Source of the DNA: Microterricola viridarii
Lineage (GTDB): Bacteria; Actinomycetota; Actinomycetes; Actinomycetales; Microbacteriaceae
DNA: 64,000 bases
Assembly (NCBI RefSeq): GCF_001542775.1
Contig: NZ_CP014145.1
Coordinates: 3,286,001-3,350,000 of the forward strand
Direction: 5' to 3'
Shown here: piece by piece, positions 23,885 through 35,315 of the stretch
How positions within the stretch are numbered: position 1 is the stretch's first letter
Layout: every line of letters starts with the position of its first letter
Program-made: the position numbers and the translations under genes
The notes under the pieces: model-generated
What the model was told of the DNA's origin: nothing
The model's input: only the letters and a program-made list of their open reading frames with translations
Database searches by the model: none

Positions 23885-24925
23885 ATGAACAAGCGTCTTA
23901 TCGGCGGCATCGCCATCATGGCCACGGCAGTCCTGGCCCTCACCGCCTGTGGCGGCTCGAATGACACCGCTGGCAGCGGGTCGGCGGGCGGCTCTGATTC
24001 CTTCTCGGCGGTGAACATTGTCAGCGGAAACCTGGGCGACCAGGGCTTCTTCGACGACGCGGCCCGCGGTATGGCCTCGCTCGAGGCCGGCGGCTTCAAG
24101 ACCCAGAACATCCAGGGCGAGGTCGGCAGCCCGGCCCAGTGGAAGACGAACCTCGAGTCCGTTTCTGGCTCGGACTGGGACGTCGTCATCACCGGAACCG
24201 CGCAGATGCACGACATCCTAGACTCGGCAGCAGCCAAGTACCCGGAGCAGAACTACGTCACCTACGATGACGTCGTCGACCAGCCCAACGTTGCGTCGAT
24301 CCTCTACAAGCAGAACGAGGGTTCCTACCTCGCCGGCGTGCTGGCTGCCGCAGCGACGACCAACCCCGACAAGTTCCCGCTCGCCACCGGCAGCAAGAAG
24401 CTCGGCCTCGTCGGCGGCATGGACATCCCGATCATCAACGACTTCGTTGCCGGCTTCAAGAAGGGTGCCGAAGCTGTCGACCCCTCCATCGAGGTCCTCG
24501 TGTCGTACGTGGGTGACTTCGCCGACGCCAACAAGGGCTTCGACCAGGCAACCGCCATGTACAAGCAGGGTGCAGACGTCGTCTTCCAGGTCGCCGGCGG
24601 CGCTGGCCAGGGTGTCTTCACGGCAGCCAAGGACCAGAACCGTTACGCCATCGGCGTCGACGCGAACCAGAATGGCCTCCAGGAGGGCCACATCCTGGCC
24701 TCGATGCTCAAGAACATCGGCGCCTCGCTCGAGTCGGCCGTCAAGGCGGCCAAGGACGGCACGCTGAAGTACGGCGAGACCACCGAGTACGGCCTCGCCA
24801 ACGACGGCGTCAGCCTCGTCTTCGACGACAACGGTGGAATCGTTCCGCAGGACATCCAGGACCTCGTCAAGACCTACGCCCAGAAGGTCATCGACGGCGA
24901 GATCACGGTTCCGACCGCGATGTAA
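23885..24925 (+). CDS. BMP-family nucleoside-binding lipoprotein (ABC transporter)
   Basis: The 346-residue protein starts with a lipoprotein signal (MNKRLIGGIAIMATAVLALT then the lipobox LTAC, Cys at residue 22), followed by a Gly/Ser-rich tether and a Bmp/Med-type binding domain: NIVSGNLGDQGFFDDAARG, YDDVVDQPNVASILYKQNEGSYLAGVLAA, KLGLVGGMDIPIINDFVAGF, DVVFQVAGGAGQGVF and YAIGVDANQNG. This family binds purine or other nucleosides in actinobacteria, Firmicutes and spirochaetes. AAGGGAG precedes the ATG. The adjacent ATPase, permeases and nucleoside hydrolases support a nucleoside ligand. Confidence 0.93.
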   Translation: MNKRLIGGIAIMATAVLALTACGGSNDTAGSGSAGGSDSFSAVNIVSGNLGDQGFFDDAARGMASLEAGGFKTQNIQGEVGSPAQWKTNLESVSGSDWDVVITGTAQMHDILDSAAAKYPEQNYVTYDDVVDQPNVASILYKQNEGSYLAGVLAAAATTNPDKFPLATGSKKLGLVGGMDIPIINDFVAGFKKGAEAVDPSIEVLVSYVGDFADANKGFDQATAMYKQGADVVFQVAGGAGQGVFTAAKDQNRYAIGVDANQNGLQEGHILASMLKNIGASLESAVKAAKDGTLKYGETTEYGLANDGVSLVFDDNGGIVPQDIQDLVKTYAQKVIDGEITVPTAM

Positions 24926-24956
24926 TCGCGCGCCGGGGCCCCGCCCCGGCCCACTC

Positions 24957-24993
24957 GTACTGCCCGCCGGCCTCGGCGCTCGGCGGGCAGTAC
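24957..24993 (+). terminator. Hairpin between the binding protein and ABC genes (attenuator-like)
   Basis: GTACTGCCCGCCG and its complement CGGCGGGCAGTAC enclose an 11-nt loop. There is no T-tract. In binding-protein operons a stem here commonly lets the lipoprotein mRNA outlast the ABC part, which is the role I infer. Confidence 0.6.
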
Positions 24994-25055
24994 ACCCCCT
25001 TCCTCGCCGACCCCCTCGGCGCACCCCGGTGCGCGAGCGAGAAAATGAGATTTTG

Positions 25056-28072
<3,017 letters not shown>

Positions 28073-28076
<4 letters not shown>

Positions 28077-29038
28077 GCGTTCTCGAACAGATCTTCACGG
28101 CGGCCACGCTGGCCGTGATCCTTATGAAGGTCGCGCCGATCCTACTCGCCGCGATCGGAGGAGCGTTCACCCAGCAGGGCAACATCCTCAACATCGGTCT
28201 CGAGGGCATGATGCTCGTCGGGGCGTTCAGCTCCATCGTCATCGGCTCCGTCACCGGCAGCCCGCTCATCGGTGTGTTGGCCGCCGTCGGCGCCGGGCTC
28301 CTGCTGGCGTTGATCTTCGCCGTGGCGACGCTGACGTTCAAGGCCGACTTCATCGTCGTCGGTATCGGCGTCAACCTGCTCGCGGCCGGCGTCACCGTGT
28401 TCCTGCTGCAGATCATCTACGGCAACCCCGGTGTCACGCCGCCGAGTGCGAGCATCCGCCTGCCGCGCATCTCGATCGGCCCGCTCGCCGACATCCCGAT
28501 CCTGGGCACCGCACTGAACGAGCAGACTGCCCTCGTCTGGGTTGCGCTGATCAGCGTGCCGATCGCCTGGTTCGTGATGTACCGCACCCGCTTCGGCGTG
28601 CACCTGCGTGCCGTCGGTGAAGACGAGGAGGCGGCTGCCGCCGCCGGAATCGGCGTCACCAAGGTGAAGTTCCAGAGCGTGCTGATCTCGGGAGTGCTCT
28701 GTGGGGCCGCCGGTGCCCAGCTGGCCATGGCAACCCTCGGCAGCTTCACGAACGGCATGTCCGCCGGGCGTGGATTCATTGCCGTCGCCGCGCTCACGTT
28801 CGGCCTGGGGCGCCCCGTCCGCACCATGGTGGCTGCGCTGATCTTCGGTGCAGCCGACGCGATCGCCGACCTGCTCGGAATCGCCGGCATCAACTCCAAC
28901 CTCGCCCTGATGATGCCCTACATCATCACCATTGTCGCGCTCGTCTTCGCCGGGCTGCGCCTGCGCAAGATCTGGGGGCAGCGCCGCTCGCAACGAGCGA
29001 AAACGTCGAGCCCCGACCTCAGCGCCGCACCCGCCTAA
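28073..29038 (+). CDS. ABC transporter permease (second nucleoside permease)
   Basis: The 321-residue membrane protein has the BPD_transp_2 pattern: LIFAVATLTFKADFIVVGIGVNLLAAG, FNIGxEG-like ILNIGLEGMMLVGAFSS, the EAA-like loop RAVGEDEEAAAAAGIGVTKVKF and SAGRGFIAVAALTFG. This is the YufQ/NupC-type partner that pairs with the permease half of the fused upstream gene. ATGA overlap implies translational coupling. It lies in the cytoplasmic membrane as part of the nucleoside importer. Confidence 0.92.
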
Positions 29039-29074
29039 GCCCACACCGACAGCATTCTGAACAAGGAGAACCTC

Positions 29075-30025
29075 ATGGTCGAACGCATGATCATTGACTG
29101 CGACCCCGGACACGATGACGCACTGGCGATCATCCTCGCCGCGGGCAGCCCGAACATCGACCTGATCGCGATCACGACGGTGGCCGGCAACCAGACCGCC
29201 GAGAAGGTCACCCGCAACGCCCTGGCCGTGTGCGCGGTGGCCGGCATCCTCACGGTGCCCGTCGCTCAGGGCGCCAGCGTGCCGCTCGTGCGGGCACAGC
29301 GGGTTGCCCCCGACATCCACGGCGAATCGGGCCTCGACGGCCCGGTGCTGCCGGAGGCGCAGATTGAGCTGGACCCCCGCCACGCGGTCACCCTGATCAT
29401 CGACGAGATCATGTCGAATGAGCCGGGCACGATCACGCTGGTTCCGACCGGCCCGCTCACCAACATCGCCATGGCGATGAAGCTCGAGCCGCGCATCGTG
29501 GACCGCGTCAAGCGGGTCATCCTGATGGGTGGCTCCTACACCCGCGGCAACACCACCCCGGCCGCCGAGTTCAACATCATCGCCGACCCCGAGGCAGCGC
29601 ACGCCGTGTTCGCGGGCGACTGGCCCGTCACCATGGTCGGGCTCGACCTGACCCACCAGGCGACGGCGGATGCCGACGTGGTGGCGCGCATCGCCGCCAT
29701 CGACTCGCCGTTGTCGGCCTTCGTGGTCGAGATCCTCGCCTTCTTCGGCAGCACCTACCGCGAGGTGCAGGGCTTCGACGCCCCGCCCGTGCACGACCTG
29801 TGCTGCGTCGCGAAGCTGGTCGACCCGGCCGTGTTCGAGACCGAAGACGCCTTCGTCGGCGTCGAGCTCACGGGCACCTGGACCACCGGCATGACGGTGA
29901 TCGACTTCACCAACCTGCTCGGCGAGAAGGCCAACACGCAGGTGGCGACCACGCTCGACAAAGACCTGCTTTGGAACATGACCATTGACGCGATCAGCGC
30001 GCTCTCGAAGGGAACCCACGCATGA
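29075..30025 (+). CDS. Nucleoside hydrolase (first of three in operon)
   Basis: The 316-residue protein has the calcium-site start MIIDCDPGHDDALAIILA, the IHGESGLDGP loop, VPTGPLTNIAMAM, the strand VILMGGS followed by AEFNIIADPEAAH, and VHDLCCVAKLVDP near the C terminus with the last metal ligand Asp. This is the closest of the five to classical inosine-uridine hydrolases. AAGGAG precedes the ATG. It overlaps the next hydrolase by 4 bp. Cytosolic cleavage of imported nucleosides to base plus ribose is expected. Confidence 0.92.
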   Translation: MVERMIIDCDPGHDDALAIILAAGSPNIDLIAITTVAGNQTAEKVTRNALAVCAVAGILTVPVAQGASVPLVRAQRVAPDIHGESGLDGPVLPEAQIELDPRHAVTLIIDEIMSNEPGTITLVPTGPLTNIAMAMKLEPRIVDRVKRVILMGGSYTRGNTTPAAEFNIIADPEAAHAVFAGDWPVTMVGLDLTHQATADADVVARIAAIDSPLSAFVVEILAFFGSTYREVQGFDAPPVHDLCCVAKLVDPAVFETEDAFVGVELTGTWTTGMTVIDFTNLLGEKANTQVATTLDKDLLWNMTIDAISALSKGTHA

Positions 30026-30966
30026 CCACCCCCATCATCTTTGACTGCGACACCGGAATCGACGATGCACTGGCCATGCTCTACGGCGCGGGCAACGGGG
30101 CGGACTTCGTAGCCTGCACCGTCACGCACGGCAACGTGCCTGTCGCAACCGGCGCGCGCAACACGGTCACCGTGCTCGACTACCTGGGCCTGGACACCGT
30201 CCCCGTCTTCGAGGGCGCAGCCCGCCCGATGGCGCAGCCGCTGATGACCGCCGAGTTCGTGCACGGCCAGGACGGCCTCGGCGACGCCGGCGTCGTGCAG
30301 TCGACGCGTGCTGTGTCTGGCGACATGGCGGCCGCCGAGATCGTGCGCCTGGTGCGCTCGCGTCCCGGCGAGCTCACGCTCGTCGCCGTCGGCCCGCTGA
30401 CCAACATCGGCATGGCGCTGCTGCTCGAGCCCGAGCTGCCCACGCTCGTCAAGGACGTCATCATCATGGGTGGCGCCGTCGGCGTTCCCGGCAACTCGGC
30501 GGAGTTCGGCGAGGCCAACGTCTGGCACGACCCCGAGGCAGCCCAGCTCGTGATCGACGCTGCGTGGGACGTGCTCTTCGTCGGCCTCGAGATCACCATG
30601 AAGACCGGCCTGGCGGCCGAGTCGCTCGAGCGCATCGGCGCCTCGGAGGACCCCCGTGCCCAGCTGGCGTGGAAGATCATGCAGTTCTACCTGGACGTCT
30701 ACGAGGGCCAGATGGGCGTGCGCACCTGCGTGCTGCACGACCCGCTCGCCATGGCGCTCGCCCTGGACCCCGAGCTCGCCACCTACCGCACCATCGAGGC
30801 GAGCCTTGAGCTGCGCGGCGGGCGTTCGCGCGGACAGCTCATCGGCGACCTGCGCGGCTACAACAAGGCGACGCTCGACCCGAAGGCGCCCGGCGTCATC
30901 CGCATCGTGGAGTCCCTGAAGACCGAGGAGTTCCACGAGAACTTCCTGCGCTCACTCGGCGCCTAG
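30022..30966 (+). CDS. Nucleoside hydrolase (second of three in operon)
   Basis: The 314-residue protein begins IIFDCDTGIDDALAMLYGAG; then VHGQDGLGDAG, AVGPLTNIGMALLLEPEL, VIIMGGAVGVPGNS, GEANVWHDPEAAQLV and VLHDPLAMALALDPEL. The conserved Asp residues of the calcium site are all present. It is clearly diverged from its neighbours, so it probably takes a different nucleoside class. ATGA overlap with the upstream gene. Confidence 0.92.
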   Translation: MTTPIIFDCDTGIDDALAMLYGAGNGADFVACTVTHGNVPVATGARNTVTVLDYLGLDTVPVFEGAARPMAQPLMTAEFVHGQDGLGDAGVVQSTRAVSGDMAAAEIVRLVRSRPGELTLVAVGPLTNIGMALLLEPELPTLVKDVIIMGGAVGVPGNSAEFGEANVWHDPEAAQLVIDAAWDVLFVGLEITMKTGLAAESLERIGASEDPRAQLAWKIMQFYLDVYEGQMGVRTCVLHDPLAMALALDPELATYRTIEASLELRGGRSRGQLIGDLRGYNKATLDPKAPGVIRIVESLKTEEFHENFLRSLGA

Positions 30967-31064
30967 GCTGGACCGCCGCGCGGGCGACACCCGTCGCTCG
31001 CGCGGCATCCGCTGCCGGATCGCCGGCCACACACCCACCCGCATCGAAGCAGAGGATCTCGAGC

Positions 31065-32033
31065 ATGCCCATCCCCGTCATCATTGACACCGACCCGGGC
31101 CTCGATGACGCCCTGGCCATCCTGCTGGCCTTCGCCAGCCCGGAGCTCGAGGTGCTCGGCCTGACGACGGTGGGCGGCAACGCCGGACTCGCGCACACCA
31201 CCCGCAACGCGCTGCGCCTGCTGCACCTGATCGGCCGCGACGACGTGCCGGTCGCCGCCGGCGCGAACACCCCGCTCGTGCGACAGGACGCCGTCTCTGC
31301 CGCTGGCGTGCACGGCGACGACGGCTTCGGCGGCGTGCCGCTGGCCGAGGCACCGCGCGGCGCCGACGCACGGCCCGCCGTGCAGCTGCTGGTCGACCTG
31401 ATCGAGGGCTCTGCCGAGCCCGTCACCCTGATCGCGCTCGGCCCGCTCACCAACGTGGCGACTCTGCTGGCCGCCTACCCCGGCACGGCCGCGAAGCTCG
31501 ACAAGATCGTGCTGATGGGCGGCGGCGCGCAGCACCTCGGCAACGTCACCCCGACCGCCGAATTCAACATCTGGTACGACCCGGATGCCGCCAGCCGGGT
31601 GTTCGCATCCGGCCTGCCGATCACGATGATCGGCCTCGACGTCACCCACAAGGCGATCACCTTCGCCGAGGACTGGGAGCCCCTGCGCGCCCAGGGCGGC
31701 CCCGTCGCCGAGGCGGTCACCGGCATGGTCGACTTCTACACCCAGACCTACCGAGAGAACCTCGGCGTCGAAGGCACCGCCCAGCACGACGCCCTCGCCG
31801 TGGCTGCCGTCATCGCCCCGGAGCTCGTGACGACCTCGGCCCTGCACGTCGACGTCGAGTGCTCCGGCCCGCTGACGATCGGCATGACCGTCGTCGATCT
31901 GCACAACGTGACCGGCAAGAAGCCCACCGCCAACGTCGGCCTGGAGGTGGACGCCGCGGCGTTCAACACCCTGCTGATTGGGCGGATCCTGGCCATCAAC
32001 GCCGCGACCCCCGCCGCCCCACCCGCTGGTTGA
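31065..32033 (+). CDS. Nucleoside hydrolase (third of three in operon)
   Basis: The 322-residue protein starts MPIPVIIDTDPGLDDALAIL; then VHGDDGFGGVPL, IALGPLTNVATLLAAYP, IVLMGGGAQHLGNVTPTAEFNIWYDPDAA, and TAQHDALAVAAVI with the late Asp. It starts 98 bp after the second hydrolase with AGAGGA ahead. The last residues (PAG) and the TGA stop are encoded by the first bases of a dispersed repeat unit, so the native C terminus may have been replaced when the repeat inserted. Confidence 0.92.
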   Translation: MPIPVIIDTDPGLDDALAILLAFASPELEVLGLTTVGGNAGLAHTTRNALRLLHLIGRDDVPVAAGANTPLVRQDAVSAAGVHGDDGFGGVPLAEAPRGADARPAVQLLVDLIEGSAEPVTLIALGPLTNVATLLAAYPGTAAKLDKIVLMGGGAQHLGNVTPTAEFNIWYDPDAASRVFASGLPITMIGLDVTHKAITFAEDWEPLRAQGGPVAEAVTGMVDFYTQTYRENLGVEGTAQHDALAVAAVIAPELVTTSALHVDVECSGPLTIGMTVVDLHNVTGKKPTANVGLEVDAAAFNTLLIGRILAINAATPAAPPAG

Positions 32034-32955
32034 GCTTGTAGAAACCCCCGGCTGCTCGAGGGAGCGCTAGCGACCGAAGCCAACTGCGCCGGGGTCTCGA
32101 TACGCTCGTTCCTCGCGACTCGACCAGCGGTGTTGGGGGAGTGGGCGTTCGCGCAGCTTTGCGTGGCGCCTCTTTCCCGCTGGTTGAGCTTGTCGAAACC
32201 CCCGTTGGCTCGAGGGAGCTTGCGACCGAAGCCAACTGCGCCGGGGTCTCGATACGCTCGTCCCTCGCTACTCGACCGACGGGCAGGGGCGCGCCCTTCC
32301 GCTGGTTGAGCCTGTCGAAACCCCCGTTGGCTCGTGGGAGCTAGCGACCGAAGCCAGCAGCGCCGGGGTCTCGATACGCTCGTTCCTCGCTACTCGACCA
32401 GCGGTGTCGGGGGAGTGGGCGTTCGCGCAGCTTTGCGCGGCGCCTCGTTCCCGCTGGTTGAGCTTGTCGAAACCCCTGTTGGCTCGAGGGAGCTTGCGAC
32501 CGAAGCCAAGTGCGCCGGGGTCTCGATACGCTCGTTCCTCGCTACTCGACCATCGGGGAGGGGGAGTGGGCGTTTGCGCAGCTTTGAGTGGCGCCTCTTT
32601 CCCGCTGGTTGAGCTTGTCGAAACCCCCGTTGGCTCAGGGAGCTAGCGACCGAAGCCAGCGGCGCCGGGGTCTCGATACGTTCGTTCCTCGCTACTCGAC
32701 CAGCGGGTAGGGGTGCGCCCTTCCGCTGGTTGAGCTTGTCGAAACCCCCGTTGGCTCGAGGGAGCTTGCGACCGAAGCCAGCTGCGCCGGGGTCTCGGTA
32801 CGCTCGTTCCTCGCTACTCGACCATCGGGTTGGGGTGTGCCCTTCCGCTGGTTGAGCTTGTCGAAACCTGTCCCGTTGGCTCGAGGGAGCGCTAGCGACC
32901 GAAGCCAGCGGCGCCGGGGTCTCGGTACGCTCGTTCCTCGCTGCTCGACCAGCGG
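32023..32955. repeat. Tandem array of seven dispersed-repeat units
   Basis: Units occupy about 32023-32130, 32178-32283, 32299-32404, 32451-32556, 32602-32706, 32723-32828 and 32845-32955. Each is about 106-111 bp with ends CCGCTGGTTGAGC and CTACTCGACCAGCGG, a core GTTGGCTCGAGGGAGC..GCGACCGAAGCCA, and GGTCTCGATACGCTCGTTCC. Spacers are 16-47 bp and also repeat in part (GAGTGGGCGTTCGCGCAGCTTTG). The remaining gap up to 33013 holds no gene I can support; short open frames here are repeat translations. Confidence 0.93.
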
Positions 32956-33013
32956 GTTGAATGCAGAGCCTGAGGAGCCGACGCCCAGACCCGAGCGCTA
33001 TGCGGAGGAGCGC

Positions 33014-34627
33014 CTAGAGCGCGCCCTCCAGCACCGCCATGGCTGCATTGTGTCCGCCGAGCCCACTGACAGCCCCGCCGCGCACCGCGCCGGAGCCGCA
33101 GATCAGCACCCGCGGGTGCGCCGTCGCCACGCCCCAGCGCTCGGCCGCCGTGTCTCGGGGCGCGTCGTCCTCGAGGAACGGCCAGGACAGCGGGCCGTGG
33201 AAGATGTTGCCGCCGGTCATGTTCAGGGCGTGCTCGAGGTCGAGCGTCGTCTTCGTCTCGATGCACGGGTTGCCTGCGGCATCCGTCATCAGCACGTCCT
33301 CGATCGGCTCGGCGAGCACCGAGTTCAGCGAGGCCAGCACCGCCGCCTGCAGCCGCTCCCGGGTCTCGTCGTTGTTCTCCTCGGTGAGCCAGCGGTCCGG
33401 CGCGTGCAGGGCAAAGATGGTGAGCGTGTGTGCCCCGGATGCCGCAAGCTCCGGCCCCAGGATCGTCGGGTCGGCCAGGGTATGGCAGTAGATCTCGCAG
33501 GGCAGGATGTCGGGGATCTGGCCGTTCGCGGCCTCGACGTAGGCGCCCTCGAGCTGGCTGTACAGCTCGTTGATGTGGAACGTTCCACCGAACGCGGCCT
33601 CGGGCGTCACGGTGGCGTCGAGCAGCTTCGGCAAGCGCTTCAGCATCAGGTTGACCTTGACCTGCGCGCCCTCCGGGCGGGCGGCGACGGCATCCGCCGC
33701 CGCATCGGCCGGGAGCCCGACGCGGGCGCTCGACGCCCCGCCGGCAGCCAGCAGCTGGTCCAGGACGTAGGGGGAGACGTTCGCCAGCACGGCCCCGCCG
33801 ACGGCGACCCGGTCGTGGCCGTTGCGGCGGTAGCGCACGACCCCGTCGGCGTCGAGGCTGGTGACCTCCGCGCCGGTCACGATGCGCGCGCCGGCCAGCC
33901 GGGCGGCCCGCTCGATCTCACCGGAGACGGCGCCCATGCCGCCGATCGGCACGTGCCAGTCACCGGTGCCGTTGCCGATCACGTGGTACAGGAAACAGCG
34001 GTTCGCGTCGAGCGACGGGTCGTCGCTGGAGGTGAAGGTGCCGATCAGCCCGTCGGTGGCGACGACGCCGCGCACGAGGTCGCTGTCGAAGCGCTCGGTG
34101 ATCACCTGGCCGATCGGGCGTTCGAAGAGGCTCTGCCAGAGCGCGTCGTCGGCGACCAACCGGCGGGCCTCACTGCGGGTCGGCAGCGGCTCGCACACGC
34201 TCGGGAACAGGGACTCGGCCACCCGGGCGGTGTCGGCGTAGAAGGCGTTCCACGCGTCGAAGTCTGCCTCGGCGCCGACCCGGGCGAAGGAGGAGCGCGT
34301 CGCCGGCTGGTTGTCGTTGTCGACGAGCAGGCCGGTCTCGAGCGCGGCCGGGTTCGGCGTGTACGAGCTGAAACGGCGGTGCGCCAGGCGGATGTCGAGG
34401 CCGAGCTCGTCAATGATGCGCTGCGGCAACAGGCTCACCAGGTAGGAGTAGCGCGAGAGCCGGGCATCCACACCGGCGAACGCCTCGGCCGAGACGGCCG
34501 CGCCGCCCAGCCGCTCGTCCCGCTCGAGCAGGAGCACGCTCTTGCCCGCCTGGGCGAGGTAGGCGGCCGCAACGAGTCCGTTGTGCCCGCCGCCGACAAT
34601 CACAACGTCGTGAGTAGCTTCAGTCAT
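33014..34627 (-). CDS. Phytoene desaturase-like FAD-dependent oxidoreductase
   Basis: The 537-residue protein has an N-terminal FAD motif VVIVGGGHNGLVAAAYLAQAG followed by LLLERDERLGGAA, and a C-terminal second FAD segment ending VRGGAVSGLGGHNAAMAV. The whole matches the CrtI/PDSS-like NAD(P)/FAD oxidoreductases near the PYROXD2 group. No other carotenoid gene lies nearby, so it is probably not a carotenoid desaturase. Substrate unknown. It is monocistronic between the repeat array and a strong hairpin. Confidence 0.87.
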   Translation of the reverse strand: MTEATHDVVIVGGGHNGLVAAAYLAQAGKSVLLLERDERLGGAAVSAEAFAGVDARLSRYSYLVSLLPQRIIDELGLDIRLAHRRFSSYTPNPAALETGLLVDNDNQPATRSSFARVGAEADFDAWNAFYADTARVAESLFPSVCEPLPTRSEARRLVADDALWQSLFERPIGQVITERFDSDLVRGVVATDGLIGTFTSSDDPSLDANRCFLYHVIGNGTGDWHVPIGGMGAVSGEIERAARLAGARIVTGAEVTSLDADGVVRYRRNGHDRVAVGGAVLANVSPYVLDQLLAAGGASSARVGLPADAAADAVAARPEGAQVKVNLMLKRLPKLLDATVTPEAAFGGTFHINELYSQLEGAYVEAANGQIPDILPCEIYCHTLADPTILGPELAASGAHTLTIFALHAPDRWLTEENNDETRERLQAAVLASLNSVLAEPIEDVLMTDAAGNPCIETKTTLDLEHALNMTGGNIFHGPLSWPFLEDDAPRDTAAERWGVATAHPRVLICGSGAVRGGAVSGLGGHNAAMAVLEGAL

Positions 34628-34654
34628 CCCTAGAGCCTAGGCCGTCCCCGCAAA

Positions 34655-34721
34655 TCCGTTGAGAGCGGTCAAATGGCCGCTTTAGGGCGCGAAAAGTGGC
34701 CATTTGACCGCTCTCAACGGA
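34655..34721. terminator. Long perfect inverted repeat (24-bp arms), probable terminator
   Basis: Arms at 34655-34678 and 34698-34721 are exact complements (outer bases TCCGTTGAGAGCGGTC), with a 19-nt loop whose CTTT/AAAG can pair further. It lies 44 bp after the leftward META-lipoprotein stop and 28 bp before the start of the oxidoreductase gene. It looks like a mobile palindromic element acting as a terminator. Confidence 0.75.
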
Positions 34722-34764
34722 ACTGGGCGGGGCGGGGCGGGGCGGCGGCGGGAGGGGGCGCGGG

Positions 34765-35190
34765 CTAGTAGCCGTTGCCTCCGGTGGCGTTCTCCAGAGT
34801 GCCGATCTCGCTGTTCGAGCTGTTGAAGACCGTCATCGTCGAGCCGGAGATCGTGGCCGTGTTCAACGCGGACAGCCAGGTGTCGACGCCCTGGCAGGCC
34901 ATCAGCGTGGTCGCGACGTTCTTGAAGTCGATCGTGGTGCCGTTCAGTGCCCAGCCGCCGTTCAGGGTGTTGCACCCGTCGGAGCCGGTGAACTGGCCGT
35001 TGTCGGTGAACGTCAGAAAGGGAACGCCCGTGCTCTCGACGGTGCCCCAGGTGCCGACCGGGTTGGGCCCGCCGGGGGTGCCGGCGCCCGAGGTCGCGCA
35101 GCCGCTGAGACCGAGGGTCAGTGCGGCGACTGCCACGACGGCGAAGGCCGCGCGGGAGCGGAGGGGGCGGTGGGAGAGCAAGCTGGTCAT
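34765..35190 (-). CDS. META-domain (HslJ-like) lipoprotein
   Basis: The 141-residue protein has a signal peptide (RSRAAFAVVAVAALTLG) with lipobox LSGC and one META domain: GTWGTVESTGVPFLTFTDNG, the conserved GSDGCNTLNGGW, and TTLMACQGVDTWLSALNTA. META proteins resemble HslJ of E. coli (heat-inducible, novobiocin resistance) and are extracytoplasmic. Starts at 35190 or 35199 are both possible; neither has a clear ribosome site. Confidence 0.85.
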   Translation of the reverse strand: MTSLLSHRPLRSRAAFAVVAVAALTLGLSGCATSGAGTPGGPNPVGTWGTVESTGVPFLTFTDNGQFTGSDGCNTLNGGWALNGTTIDFKNVATTLMACQGVDTWLSALNTATISGSTMTVFNSSNSEIGTLENATGGNGY

Positions 35191-35315
35191 GAGGAGCATC
35201 CGTTCGCGCGATGATCCGGCCCCGGGCAGGCCCGATGGGCTCCACGCTAGCCGCTGTGAGCCGCGCGCGCGAGGAGCACGCGTCGAAACGGCCGCAGCCC
35301 CACTACTCTCTAGCT

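Noticed and set aside
32023-32955. Possible CRISPR array
   Set aside because: Units are about 108 bp with palindromic ends and semi-repeated spacers of 16-47 bp, no cas genes; not CRISPR-like.
33014-34627. Carotenoid biosynthesis gene crtI
   Set aside because: It resembles CrtI-type oxidoreductases but no crtB, crtE or lycopene cyclase is near, and the sequence is nearer to the PYROXD2-like group.
32837-34633. Open frame on the plus strand running from the repeat array through the oxidoreductase gene
   Set aside because: Its start is repeat translation and the rest is antisense to a clear FAD oxidoreductase.
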